A stretch of 64,000 nucleotides of DNA from Lewinellaceae bacterium. GTDB taxonomy: Bacteria > Bacteroidota > Bacteroidia > Chitinophagales > Saprospiraceae. This document shows positions 8,022 through 19,100 of this stretch, in pieces. The DNA lies in NCBI GenBank assembly GCA_020636435.1, contig JACJXX010000002.1, forward strand, positions 1,488,001 to 1,552,000. Direction: 5' to 3'. The translations under genes were made by a program, and so were the position numbers. The stretch's first letter is position 1. The number at the start of each line of letters is the position of its first letter. A model generated the notes under the pieces. The model saw only the letters and a program-made list of their open reading frames with translations, had not been told where the DNA came from and did not search any database.

Positions 8022-9425
8022 ATGAAAAACAGCAAACTGATCGAGCTTCTAAAAACTTTTGACGCCAATGAATGGCGCCAATTCGAAGCATTTACCGCTT
8101 CTCCCTATTTCAACAGCAATGAAAACCTCATCCGGTTGTGTGCTTTCCTGGGAAAGTACGCCCCGGATTTTTCCTCCTCCGCCCTCACCAGGGAAAAGGC
8201 CCATCAGGCCGTCTTCCCCCGAACTCCTTTCGATGCCAGGCAGATGGGGTATCTGATGAACTACCTGATCCAACTGGCGGAAGAATTCATCAGCATACAG
8301 CACTATCGCCGGCAGAGCCTGCAGGTGAAAGTAGATATTCTCGCCGAGTACTCTCGCCGGGAACTGGAAAAGCACTATAATTTTCTGTACCGCAAAACGA
8401 AAGAAGCGTTGGATTCCACCCGGCCGGATTCGAATCAGTTTGAGTTTCGTTACAGCCTGGCCGAGGTCGCCAGCCAGCACTTTATCCGGCAGCGGGTGCG
8501 CAGTTTCGACCCCTCGCTCCAGAATGCCGTCGACGCACTGGACGATTTGTATTTTCTGCGGAAGCTGAAATACAGCATTGAAATGCTCAACCGGCAGGCC
8601 ATCGTTTCCACCAATTATGACCTATCTTTCATCGATGAGGTGCAGGCCTACCTTTCTGCCCGGGAAAAACGGCTGCCTCTGATCGATATTTACCTCCACA
8701 TCTACCTCTCGCTGGCCAAAGACAGCGGCGAGCGCTTTGCCAAACTCATTCAACTCATCGAGCTGCACAGCGACTTTATTGATCCGGTGGAAAAAAGGCT
8801 GATCTACCTCTACGCCATCAATTTCTGCGCCCGGAAGATCCGCCAGGGCAAGGACGAATACGTGCCCATCGTGCTCAACCTCTACCTGCGGGGCATCCAG
8901 GACCGGTCTCTCTTCGAGGATGAATACCTTTCTCACTGGACGTACACCAACGTGGTCAAGCTCTTCCTCCGCCAACGGGAATTTGAACAGGCCGAAGCGT
9001 TCATCAAAACCCACAGCGGCAACCTCTCCCCTCAGTCGCGGGAAGATGCCCTGCACTTCAACCTGGCGGAGTTGTATTATCAGAAGGAAGAATACGGAGA
9101 GGTGCTTTCCCATCTCAGCCAGCTCAATTTTTCCGACCTCTTTTACCACATGGGGTCGCGCACCGTACTGATCAAAACCTACTACGAAAGCGAGGAAATC
9201 GAGTCCCTGCTCTCCCTGCTGGCCTCTTTTTCCAACTTCCTGCGGCGCAATAAAAAAATCGCCCCGGGCCTGAAAAAGACCTACCTCAATTTCTGCAACC
9301 TCCTGTTCAACACCCTGAAGAACAACCCCAAGAAACGAGATAAAATAAAGGAAGAAATTCAAAGCACCCAACCCCTGGCCGAACGGGCCTGGCTGCTGAA
9401 GGTGTGGGGGGAGCAGCGGTGGTAG
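8022..9425 (+). CDS. Uncharacterised helical-repeat protein (family copy 1)
   Basis: 467 residues, almost wholly alpha-helical, without signal peptide or membrane segment. It is clearly homologous to the protein at 57933-59324. Shared features are an N-terminal FxxSPYxN box, a YLMxFLxxxxEQFxxxxQ-like segment (here YLMNYLIQLAEEFISIQHY), an (L/Y)AINxxxRxxxxGxxxYxxxxxxLYRxGL middle, a YEDLFYH/NxxxxxxxxKxYYE-like repeat and a C-terminal PLxERxWLL. The regular helices with Y/F-rich pairs resemble TPR-like superhelices, so a scaffold role is likely; no enzyme motif is visible. It is divergent from the dockerin-like gene and is followed by short tandem repeats, then glgC. I do not recognise a named family. 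Confidence 0.8.
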   Translation: MKNSKLIELLKTFDANEWRQFEAFTASPYFNSNENLIRLCAFLGKYAPDFSSSALTREKAHQAVFPRTPFDARQMGYLMNYLIQLAEEFISIQHYRRQSLQVKVDILAEYSRRELEKHYNFLYRKTKEALDSTRPDSNQFEFRYSLAEVASQHFIRQRVRSFDPSLQNAVDALDDLYFLRKLKYSIEMLNRQAIVSTNYDLSFIDEVQAYLSAREKRLPLIDIYLHIYLSLAKDSGERFAKLIQLIELHSDFIDPVEKRLIYLYAINFCARKIRQGKDEYVPIVLNLYLRGIQDRSLFEDEYLSHWTYTNVVKLFLRQREFEQAEAFIKTHSGNLSPQSREDALHFNLAELYYQKEEYGEVLSHLSQLNFSDLFYHMGSRTVLIKTYYESEEIESLLSLLASFSNFLRRNKKIAPGLKKTYLNFCNLLFNTLKNNPKKRDKIKEEIQSTQPLAERAWLLKVWGEQRW

Positions 9426-9431
9426 TGGGGG

Positions 9432-9690
9432 GGGCGAAGTCGGAAGTCGGAAGTTGGAAGTCGGAAAACGTGTGTTCGGTGCCCTATCCCGCCTTCCGAT
9501 TTTTTAACCGGACTTCGGCGTGAGCTCAGTCGAACGCTCAGTCGAACGCTGACTAGACGGTCGCATCCCGACCTCGTTCCTCAGTACGGGACTCCCTTCG
9601 GTCGCTTCCGACTTCACGTGTAGTTCGTCCAAAGCCATCTAACCATCTAACCATCCAGCCATCTAACCATCTAACCATCTAACCATCTAA
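9432..9690. repeat. Short tandem arrays between two converging genes
   Basis: Right after the stop of the upstream gene lie about four 7-bp units of GAAGTCG type (about 9436-9466). A run of seven 8-bp units of CCATCTAA (9635-9690, one unit varied to CCATCCAG) ends 10 bp before the stop of glgC. Between them, CTCAGTCGAACG is repeated twice (about 9523-9550). This is non-coding and probably generated by slippage. Confidence 0.85.
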
Positions 9691-9699
9691 CCACCCACC

Positions 9700-10974
9700 T
9701 CACGCCCCCAGCCCAATCCGCATGCCGTCGTGCAGCGTAACCCCTTTTTTGATGACGATGATGCCGTCGCGGATGACATGGGTGTCCGTCTCCCCGTCCG
9801 GCAGGGCTACGCTTCCATGGATGTTGACATCGTTGCCCATGCGCACATCCTTGTCGACTATAGCGTTGCGAATATTGCAGTTTTTGCCAATGCCCATGGC
9901 TGGTTTTCCGGACTGCTGCATCTCCTGGATGGTCTCGTAGGAGTCGTTGCCCATAATGATGGCGTTGGAAATCTCAGTGCCCTCCCCGATGCGGGAGCGG
10001 ATGCCGATCACCGAGCGCTCGATCTTGGTAGCGTGAATGATGCAGCCTTCGGCGATCAATGCTTTATTGAACCAGGTGCCGAAAATCTTGGAAGGCGCCA
10101 GCAGGCGCGGGCGGGTATAAACGGCCTTGTTGCTGTCGAAAAGGTTGAAATCCGGGATATTGTCCGTCAGGGCGATGTTGGCGTCGAAAAAGGAGCGGAT
10201 GGTTCCGATATCGGTCCAGTAGCCGTCGAAAGCATAGCTGGCCACCCGGTGGCCTTCTTCGATGGCAATGGGGATAAATTCCTTGCCGAAGTCGGTGGCT
10301 TCGGGATGCTCGTTGAACAGCTTGTGCAGGAAAGCCCGGTTGAAAATGTAAATACCCATAGAAGCCAGGTAGTGGCGGCCCTGGTGGAGGTACTTTTCTT
10401 CAACATGCGATTGCCATTCCCCCAGGACGTCCGGCTTGGGTTTTTCAATAAAATTTTCGATGTGCCCCTGTTCATTGACCTTCATAATGCCAAAACCGGG
10501 GGCGTCCTTATCGACGACCGGGATGGTGGCTATGGTGAGGTCGGCCTCCTTTTCGATGTGGTAATTGGCCAGGGCGTTGAAGTCCATCTGATACAACTGG
10601 TCGCCGGACAAAATGAGGATATAGTCGTGAGGATGCCGTTCGAGATGGTGCAAACACTGGCGGACGGCATCGGCGGTGCCCTGGAACCACTGGTCGCTGG
10701 AGGGGGTAAGCTCGGCGGCCAGGATATCCACAAAACCATGGCTGAACATGTCGAAATTGTAGGTATTCTTGATGTGCTGGTTGAGAGAAGCCGAGTTGAA
10801 CTGGGTGATGACAAACATCCTTCGAACCCCGGAGTTGATGCAATTGGAAATGGGGATGTCGATCAGCCGGTACTTGCCGCCAATTGGAACGGCCGGTTTG
10901 GAACGTACGGTTGTCAAGGGCGCCAGCCGGGTGCCGGCGCCTCCCCCCAGGATAAGGCTTATCATTTTAATCAT
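9700..10974 (-). CDS. glgC: Glucose-1-phosphate adenylyltransferase
   Basis: 424 residues from the ATG at 10974; a further upstream extension is unlikely, and the ATG at 10965 is an alternative. The enzyme makes ADP-glucose from ATP and glucose-1-phosphate, the committed step of glycogen synthesis. Visible are the nucleotidyltransferase signature LILGGGAGTRLAPLT at the N-terminus, KPAVPIGGKYRLIDIPISN, QGTADAVRQ and LSGDQLYQMD. The C-terminal third is a left-handed beta-helix with hexapeptide-type turns. The N-terminal motifs are closer to the plant/cyanobacterial type than to the enterobacterial one. It lies 79 bp downstream of glgA on the same strand, so the two are probably one operon. Confidence 0.95.
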   Translation of the reverse strand: MIKMISLILGGGAGTRLAPLTTVRSKPAVPIGGKYRLIDIPISNCINSGVRRMFVITQFNSASLNQHIKNTYNFDMFSHGFVDILAAELTPSSDQWFQGTADAVRQCLHHLERHPHDYILILSGDQLYQMDFNALANYHIEKEADLTIATIPVVDKDAPGFGIMKVNEQGHIENFIEKPKPDVLGEWQSHVEEKYLHQGRHYLASMGIYIFNRAFLHKLFNEHPEATDFGKEFIPIAIEEGHRVASYAFDGYWTDIGTIRSFFDANIALTDNIPDFNLFDSNKAVYTRPRLLAPSKIFGTWFNKALIAEGCIIHATKIERSVIGIRSRIGEGTEISNAIIMGNDSYETIQEMQQSGKPAMGIGKNCNIRNAIVDKDVRMGNDVNIHGSVALPDGETDTHVIRDGIIVIKKGVTLHDGMRIGLGA

Positions 10975-11053
10975 AGGATAAATTGGTTTAAATGGCTGTG
11001 CCTGACGCAGGATGAACACCATTGGTGCGAATCGACATTGAAAATTGCGTCAA

Positions 11054-12490
11054 TCAAACTCCCATTTCTTTATAAATATCGATATAAGCGGCGGCGGACT
11101 TTTCCCAGGAAAAGTCCTGCCGCATAATTCGTTCGCGTACCTGCTCCAGGATGGAGAAGTTGTGAAACAACTGCACGGCCCGGTGGAGCGCCAGGCCCCC
11201 GTCGTCGAGGTTGAATTGGTTGAAGCGAATGCCTCTGCCGGCGTTATTGGGCTCCCCAATGTCCGGCACCGTATCTTTTAGCCCCCCTACCGAACGCACG
11301 ACGGGAATGGAACCATAGCTCATGGCGTACATCTGGTTCAGGCCGCAGGGTTCTACCCGGGAAGGCATAAACAGGAAATCGGAGCCGGCGTGGATCAGGT
11401 GGGCCAGCCCCTCGTTGTACTCCAGGGCGGCGCTAAAGCGCCCGGGATACTGCTGGTTGAGTTGGCTAAAAGCATGCTCCAATTGCCGCTCGCCAGTGCC
11501 CAAAACTGCAAAAGACAGTTGGTCGCCGCTGTGCATTACCCGGTGAATGAGGTCCGGGAGGAGGTCGGCGCCTTTTTGGCTGACCAGCCTGCCGATGAAG
11601 GATACCAGGGGGCGGGCCGGGTCGAGCCGGAAATGCCGCGCCAGCACTTCTTTGTTGGCTTTTTTAAACGCCGTTATATCTTCCCCCAGCGGAGCAGCCA
11701 GGAAACTGTCGGCCGCCGGGTTCCACACCTGAGCGTCGATGCCGTTGAGGATGCCCACGCACTTGTGCTGCTCGTGCTGCAACAGGTATTCCATGCCGCC
11801 GGCGTTCTGCTGCAACTCCTGCAGGTAGCTGGGCGAAACCGTCGTCACCCGGCCGGCGCACTTTATCGCCGTGGCCAGCGGGTTGATGTTGCCCGACCAG
11901 TCGAGCAGGCCCCGGGCCTCCGCCTCGAAAAATGGCAGCAGGTACATCTTATCCCAGCCATAAGCGCCGTGATAGGTGCCGTTGTGTACGGTAAAAACCG
12001 TAGGCATCCAGCCGAGGCCCCGGTATTCGGGGCAATGCTTGATCAGGAAAGGGATCAGCCCGGTATGGTGGTCGTGGCAGTGCAGCAGCCGGGGGCGCCC
12101 CGGGCTGTTGAGCATCCATTGAAGCACCGCCTGCTGAAAAGACAGGTACCGCTCCACATCGTCGCTGTAGTTGTACCCCTCGTGGTCCGCGTATATGCCG
12201 GCCCGGTCGAATTTGCCGGGAATGTCGGCGACGAAGAACGGAAAGCCCATAGCGTTGGAACTTTCCTGCTGGATGGTAAAGGGTACGTAGTAATTGTGCA
12301 GGCGAACAGCTCCCTTGTATACCGTGTGAAACTGGTGTTCGTTGATCCATTTTAGGCGGTATTTGGGAATAATGACTCCGGTCGGAACACCGGCCGCAGC
12401 CAGGTACCTGGGCAAGGCACCGACTACATCCCCCAATCCACCTGCTTTTGCCGCGGGGTAACACTCCGCGCTGACGTGTAATACCTTCAT
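11054..12490 (-). CDS. glgA: Glycogen synthase (ADP-glucose, GT5 family)
   Basis: 478 residues. It transfers glucose from ADP-glucose to the growing alpha-1,4-glucan. The N-terminus MKVLHVSAECYPAAKAGGLGDVVGALP carries the KxGGLGDV signature (here KAGGLGDV) that binds ADP. DHHTGLIPFL and NPLATAIKCAGRVTTVSPSY lie in the first Rossmann domain. The second domain has FIGRLVSQKGADLL and the PSRVEPCGLNQMYAM catalytic segment, where the Glu is the conserved GT-B residue. The length is typical. It is the first gene of the glgA-glgC pair and ends 79 bp before glgC starts. No promoter could be placed with confidence in the 400 bp upstream. Confidence 0.96.
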   Translation of the reverse strand: MKVLHVSAECYPAAKAGGLGDVVGALPRYLAAAGVPTGVIIPKYRLKWINEHQFHTVYKGAVRLHNYYVPFTIQQESSNAMGFPFFVADIPGKFDRAGIYADHEGYNYSDDVERYLSFQQAVLQWMLNSPGRPRLLHCHDHHTGLIPFLIKHCPEYRGLGWMPTVFTVHNGTYHGAYGWDKMYLLPFFEAEARGLLDWSGNINPLATAIKCAGRVTTVSPSYLQELQQNAGGMEYLLQHEQHKCVGILNGIDAQVWNPAADSFLAAPLGEDITAFKKANKEVLARHFRLDPARPLVSFIGRLVSQKGADLLPDLIHRVMHSGDQLSFAVLGTGERQLEHAFSQLNQQYPGRFSAALEYNEGLAHLIHAGSDFLFMPSRVEPCGLNQMYAMSYGSIPVVRSVGGLKDTVPDIGEPNNAGRGIRFNQFNLDDGGLALHRAVQLFHNFSILEQVRERIMRQDFSWEKSAAAYIDIYKEMGV

Positions 12491-12892
12491 GCAGGGTTGT
12501 ATTGTAACGTTTTTCGCTTTGCTCTAAAAGTAAGGAAAATATCTTTGGCCGGGCAAACTTTGGAGGGGTTGTTTTTAGAAATAGAAATTCCTGATTAACA
12601 ACCTTTTTGCCGGAAATCCCCTTAGACCCTCAAAAAAATTTCATATATTTGTTGAATCGCTGTATCCTGACCAGATACGGAAAATCTCTTGCTAAGGACA
12701 ATCATAATCAAAATCATGGAAAAAGCCTCTACTCCTTGCTTTGTAGTAAGGCTCCTGTTCGTTTATCAAAACCGGGCAGCGGCCACCCTCTTCCCATTCG
12801 TTTTTTCCATCCTTTACTGGCGGCAGGCTTTCTTCTGGCAACCGAATGTTTCCACTTATGGCTATTTACCTGTAAAATGGCCCTGCTTCTAA
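12491..12892. other. Gene-poor spacer between glgA and the 203-bp element
   Basis: Both strands were read. A short frame at about 12716-12892 could encode some 58 residues, but its composition is not protein-like and it runs into the element at 12893. A TATATTTG box sits at 12644-12651 in the plus direction, but no TTG lies at the right distance upstream, so a promoter is only a possibility. Confidence 0.5.
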
Positions 12893-13095
12893 TACTACTT
12901 TGTTAACTTAACAGGAGCGCGGGCCTCCAGGCCCGCGAGGGCTGCCTCGGGCAGCCCATAAAAAGGCAATATCATGCTAAAAACCTGCTTAAAGCAGGTT
13001 TATGCGGGCCTGGAGAGCCTGCCCCGTACCCAAAGGGTCGGGGCCCGCGCTCCAGGCACTTCGGCCATGCGAGATTTTAAGTTAACAAAGTAGTA
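12893..13095. repeat. 203-bp inverted-repeat element, family A, copy 1
   Basis: The ends are a perfect 19-bp inverted repeat, TACTACTTTGTTAACTTAA, beginning and ending in TA. The interior holds nested hairpins: GCGGGCCTCCAGGCCCGC, GGGCTGCC-tcg-GGCAGCCC, AACCTGCTTAAAGCAGGTT and CCCCGTACCC-aa-AGGGTCGGGG. It has no coding capacity. A second copy at 21905-22107 in the same orientation differs at only two positions. The size, ends and TA borders fit a MITE mobilised by a TA-targeting (Tc1/IS630-like) transposase; that link is inferred. Confidence 0.9.
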
Positions 13096-13197
13096 CTAAG
13101 AATAAGCAACTTGTACCTCCATTGGATTACGGCCTTTGCACAATCGACTATTATCTATAAACAGGCATTTAAAAGCTTCTAACAAATCTCATCTCTC

Positions 13198-16100
13198 ATG
13201 AAAAAAAGGACTTCTACATTTCAAAACCCTTTCTTTTGCGCTTTCCTCCTTACCGGGTTATTGCTAATGCTGGGACTAAGCGCACATGCGCAGGTAGACA
13301 GGTTTGTCAACCCCTCAGGCACATGCGCTGGAACACCCTGTTATATGACCATTTCGGCGGCGGTTGCGGCGGCGGCGGCAAACGACGTCATCGAAGTGGA
13401 AGACGGAACATACAACGAAAACGTTACCATCAGCCAGGCGCTGACCTTGCAATCAGCCAATGGACGATCTGTCACGACCATCGTTGGCTCCGATTCGGGG
13501 CCGGCGGGCACTATCCTGATAAATTCGGGAACAAGCGGCGTCACCATCGATGGGTTTACGATTGTCGGTTTTGACAACGTGCTCAACGGGGCGATTGAAT
13601 ATGCGGCTGTTTACCTGCGGGGCGCCGTGACCAACACCACGATCAAAAACAATGAAATAGTGGCCAACGGCGAAGCGGGCCTGCTTTCGGAATACAATGC
13701 CGCCATTGACAACATCCTCATCGACAACAACATTTTTTCAGGCATTACCTACAACCTCTCCCTGGACGGCGGCTTGCCCGGCGAATGCGGATTCGCCACA
13801 CAGTTCGATAACCCGAACACCAACGTCCCCCGCCAATTGGTCGTCATGGGCGGCGGCGGCGGCGTGACCAACTCCATGAACGTCACCTTCACCAATAACC
13901 AGGTAATCGGCAAAGCCGGCGACGCATCAGCAGTCCCTTGCAACTCCCCTTTGGACGAGCAGGGAAATACCCTGGTTACTATCGACGTGATCAACGCGAC
14001 CATCACCGGCAATTCTTTTACCGGCATGACTACGCGTTTCGCCAGCATGCTGCGCACCCGGGGCATCAACACGACCATCTCCAACAACGATTTTGACGGG
14101 ACAAACATCGGCCCGGTCGTCGCTTATGTCTGCATCGACGCCAACGCCCTCGACGGCGCCACGCCGAGCGACCTGGACGGCGTCCAGGCCGACAATACGT
14201 TTGACCCAGAATCTTTTGTAAATTTGCCAGCTTTGTGCATCTACAAGTGTACCCCCCCGGCCGGCTTCAACCAGGTGGTTTTCAACCAGGACAACTGCTA
14301 CGGCGAGACGGACGCCGGCCTGCGCGGCCTGGAGGTAGGCCCGGCCCCGGGCGCGGACGAAGTGGGGTTCTGGCGGATCCTGGAATTCATACCCGGGCCT
14401 GGCAGCGACCTGAGTTCTTTTGCGCCGGCTCCGGGCGGCACCGGAACGGGCGGCCCCTTTAGCAATGCGGATAATGCATCTACCTCCGCAGAATTTGAGA
14501 TTTCGGCGGATGGCAGCACCTTCACCCCTGTAGCTTCGCCCACCGGCGCCTCCGGCAATCCGCTTTACGGTACTTACGTGCTGGAAGTGGTTGTCAGAAA
14601 TACGGTTAGCGGCTGCGAGAGCGATGCTTTTGGCCCGCTGGAAAAGGTGATGGCGGCCTGCGACGGCTCGTTTGTCACGGCGGCCCCCTGCGGCTGCCTG
14701 GACAACGCGACGACGCTGAGCAATGGCCAATTCAGCCAGTTGTTCACCGTGGAAGCGCTTCCGGGGCAAACGATCAACGCAACGGCGGCAAGCGGCTTGT
14801 ATACCACGGGCAGCCCGGCGCCGCCCGCAGCGCCTACTTCTTTAACAGTGCCAACCGCGTTTACGGAAACCGCAACGCCCGGCACCGTGGCCGGCACCGT
14901 AGTTTATGAACTGCAGGCCATCCACGTCGATGGCGATGGTTATACCCTGGAAGTCAGCGACGGGACGAGCACGGCCTCCGTTTCGAATACCTGCTACTAT
15001 CCCAACCCGCAAATCCTCGGCCTGGCGGGCCAGTACGACGATACAGACCCGGCCGTGCCGCTGAGCGGCCAGGCGGACCGGGGCGACGGCGGCGGCCTGG
15101 TTGGCGCCGATTCAGAATCTTTTGATATTTTGGACAGCGAGGGCAATATCTTGGTAGCCGACGCCACCGAGTTTGACCCGAGCGCCCTGTGCGCCGGCAC
15201 GTATACGGTGAAGTACACCTTCGACGCAGAGGAACTCACCTCCTCCATTGTTCACGAGCAGGGCTTCGAAGACCCGGGTTTCGCGATGGGCGGCGACGAT
15301 TGGAATGCTAACGGGTCAAATGTCACTCGCGAGGTTTCCGGTGCCAATAGCGGCGCTTCCGGCGCCAGCATTACTTCGGCCGACGGCGCCGCGCATGCTG
15401 CAGTGGCTCCTGCCTCGGCGGGCGCCGCATTCACCCGCCTGGGGGGATACAGTTCCTCCTTCGGCAACGGCTTCCGCACGTCTCTGGACGTCTACCTCGA
15501 CCTTGCCGACCCGGCTGTTGCTGCCGACACCTACGGATGGGACCTTTCCTCGGCAGTAAGCGATCCTGCCGGCGCCCACCGCCGGGATTTCATTTTCCAC
15601 ACGGCCAGCAACGCCTCCGGCGAAATCCTGGTCGCCGGCTCGAACAACACCAACTTCACCCGGCGCAACGACCTGGCCAGCATCAACCATTATACCGTAA
15701 CTACTTCCGGCTGGTATACCTTTGAATGGATATTCCGGGACGCCGGCGGCGGCGTGCTGGCCGTTGACCTCAACCTCAAAGACGCCGCCGGCACGATACT
15801 CTGGACGGAAACCCGCTCGGACCCCTCCGACATTATCGGCTCGACCGTCGGCGGCAACCGCTATATATGGTTTACCTTCACCGAGACGAGTTACCTGCCG
15901 ATCGACAATACTTTGCTGGAGTATGATGCAGATGGCTTCCCCGGCTGCACCCAGATGGTCACCCAGGAAGTGACGGTCGCTTCTACTATAGAGGCCTTCT
16001 CCGTCATGCTCATGGCCTGCCCGTCAACGCCGGGCGGCAACTCCGCCGACTTTACCCTCACCGACGCCGAAGACCCCGATGCGCCCTCCAACGGTGGCTC

Positions 16101-19100
16101 TATCTTTGACATAAACATAGACGTCGATGGCGACGGCAGCCCTGGCACGACTCCCCCCATCAGCGTCAGCTACCACCCCTCCGCACCGGATGCCGCAAAC
16201 GATCAGAACGAGATAACCGACGTGCCTTTCAATTCCACGTCAACCGTGATTTATGCGCGGGTGGAAAATACGACTACCGGCTGCGCTCAGGTAAGGCCCA
16301 TCCGGTTGGTGGTCAACGACTCGCCCGAGGCGCCGGAAGCGGAGGGCGCCGAAATGTGCCAGGGAGACGGCGCCAACCCGCCGCTGACGGCGAGCTGCAC
16401 GGCGCCGCCCAATATCACTGATATATTATTAGGCTTTTACCAGGAAGTGCCGGGGCCGGACGAGCTATCCGCGTTATTGGTGCTCGACCCGGGGACCGGC
16501 CTGGCTTTCCCCTTTGGCTCAATAGGCTACGAACGCTGCACCAATATGGAGTTCGACCCGGCCACGGGGCTCATTTACGCGGCCTGCGAGCGAAACGACG
16601 GCTCGGACCAGCGGGTGTTGTTGACGTTTGACATATTAGGCCCCGCGCTTGTGGAATTGGGGCCGATAAGCGGGCCGGATCTGCAGGATCCCAGCGGGAT
16701 GGACATCCCCGTATTTGATTTAGCGTTTACCGCCTCGGGAGATTTGTATTTGACCAGCTTTAGCAACAACGCCTGCGTAGCGCTCTTTGCAGTCGACAAA
16801 CAGACGGGGGCGGTGAGCCTGGTAGGGGACCCCAATGTGGGCACCGCCACCTGCGCCCCAGGCAACGCCTTTGATATCGACGCCGCCGGCCAGGGCTGGC
16901 ATACGAACGTCGACGACTCGCCCCTGGGCGGCGACGGCACCTTATACAGCCTGGATACCGGTACGGGCGTATCCACGCCGGCAGCGCCCTTGAGCTATGT
17001 GGGCTTCCCCCCGTCAGCCTTTGGCGGTTACATCCTCACTTCAATGGATATCGACCCTGCCACCGGCGCGGCTTATGTGACAGTCGCTGACGGGGGCGGC
17101 GCTTTCGGCATCAGTTATTTAGGAGTGCTCGACCTGGCTACCGGCGTGGTTGCCTTTGTCGGCCCTCCCGTTTCGGCCTTTATCCTCCCGGGCCTGAACG
17201 GCATCGCCTTTGCCTCGTTTACGGACAATCCCTCCTGCCAGGTCAAGTGGTACGACGAAAACGGCATGCAAGTCGGCACGGGCGATACCTTTGACCCGGT
17301 CGCTGCTAACGAAGTAGACCCCAATATGCCGGGCGTTTACTCCTTCTTTGCCGAGTGCACCTGCGACAACGGCTGCCCGAGCGCGCGCACCGAGGCCACC
17401 TTCACGGTATACGCCCCTGAACCGCCGACGGTGGAAAACGCCTGGATTTGTGCCGACGAAACGCTGACAGCCCTGCCGCCCGGCGAAGGCCTGATGGCTG
17501 AATGTATGGTAGACCCGATCAGCGTATTGGTCGTAGGCAATGTCGTATTGCCTGTCCCTGGCTTTATGGCGGATATCCAGAGCAAATTGATTAGCGATCC
17601 AAGGTTTAGCACTGTGGATGTACATGACATCACCCTCCTGGGCGTTCCCACTTTGGCCCAGTTGCAAAATTACGACGCCGTTTTGGCATTTGTAGACGGA
17701 GCTAACCCGCCCGCCGCTTATGGTACGGTTTTAAAAGATTATGCGGACGCCGGCGGGGCTATCGTTAATATGGCCTCTTCCAATATCATTAACAATGTTG
17801 CGAATTATGCCCTCAGCGGAACCTGGCCCGGCAGCCCTTATCCCCTGATCACGACCGGCGGCTCTGCTTCGGGCACGGCTACTTTGGGTACGGTTTACGA
17901 CGCAGCGCATCCGACGATGCAGGGGGTCGCATCCTTTAACGGCGGAACCTTTAGCGGCCGCAATAATACGAACACGTTAATAGGCGGCGCGACGCGCATA
18001 GCCGACTGGAGCGACGGAAACCCGCTGGTCGTAGTGGGCGAAGGCTTAGGCCCCAATAGCGTCAGAAGAGCAGCTTTGAACTTTTACCCGCCTTCCAGCG
18101 ATGTTTTTGCCGGGCTTTTGTGGAATTCAAGTACAGACGGCGCTTTGCTGATGGCCAACGCCTTGTATTGGGTGGCAAATCCAGCCGTCTGCGAAGTGAT
18201 CTGGTACGACGGCTCCGACAATGTAGTGGGCATGGGCGAGGTGTTTGACCCCGTCGCCGCCAACGAATTAGATCCCGGCGTGCCCGGCGACTATTCCTTC
18301 TTCGCCGAGTGCAGTTGCAACGGCTGCGCAAGTGCCCGCACCGAAGCCATCTTCACCGTCCGTCCCATTCCGGTAGTGCAGCCCGTTGCGGACATCATGG
18401 CATGCCCGGGCGCAGCGGTTGGCGATATCCTGTTGACCTCTCTGCCAGCAGACGTGAACACTACTTTTGATTGGACGGTCAGCGACGCAAGCGACGTAAT
18501 TAACCTGGCCGACGGCGCCATGGGCAGCGCCGGCGGTCCCAACCCGGCGATCTCCGGCATCACCGCCAACAACGCCTCCGGCACGGCGACCATCAGCGTG
18601 ACGGCTACCCTCAATGGATGCCAGGGCGATCCAATTATCATTACCATTATGGTAGGGGATGGCGAGATGCCGGTCATCAGCGGTTGCCCGGGCAATATCA
18701 ATCTCAACACGGATGCAGGCCTATGCACCGCCGTGGCTACCTGGATTCCTCCAACCGCCAATGACAACTGCGACGGGCCTCTAATGCCTTCCGGCAACTA
18801 TGCGCCCGGAGCGGTCTTCCCCGTCGGAATGACGATGGTAACCTACAACGTGTCGGATGCGGCGGGCAACGCGGCTACCCCCTGCTCCTTCACCGTAACC
18901 GTAAGAGACAAAGAGGATCCCGAGGCGCGCTGCCGGGACATTGACATAGTACTCGGCCCGGACGGCACCGCTTCTATTTCTCCAGGCGACATCGACAACG
19001 GCTCTTCTGACGCCTGCGGCATCGAATCGCTGAGCCTGAGCCAGGAAGATTTTACCTGCGGCGACGTGGGGGCAAACAGCATAAGGCTGACCGTTACGGA

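Noticed and set aside
9730..11127. 465-codon plus-strand frame
   Set aside because: Antisense to glgC, whose motifs are unmistakable.
12607..12906. Short frames upstream of the giant gene
   Set aside because: No homology or signal-peptide pattern; they run into the 203-bp element. Kept only as a note in the spacer entry.
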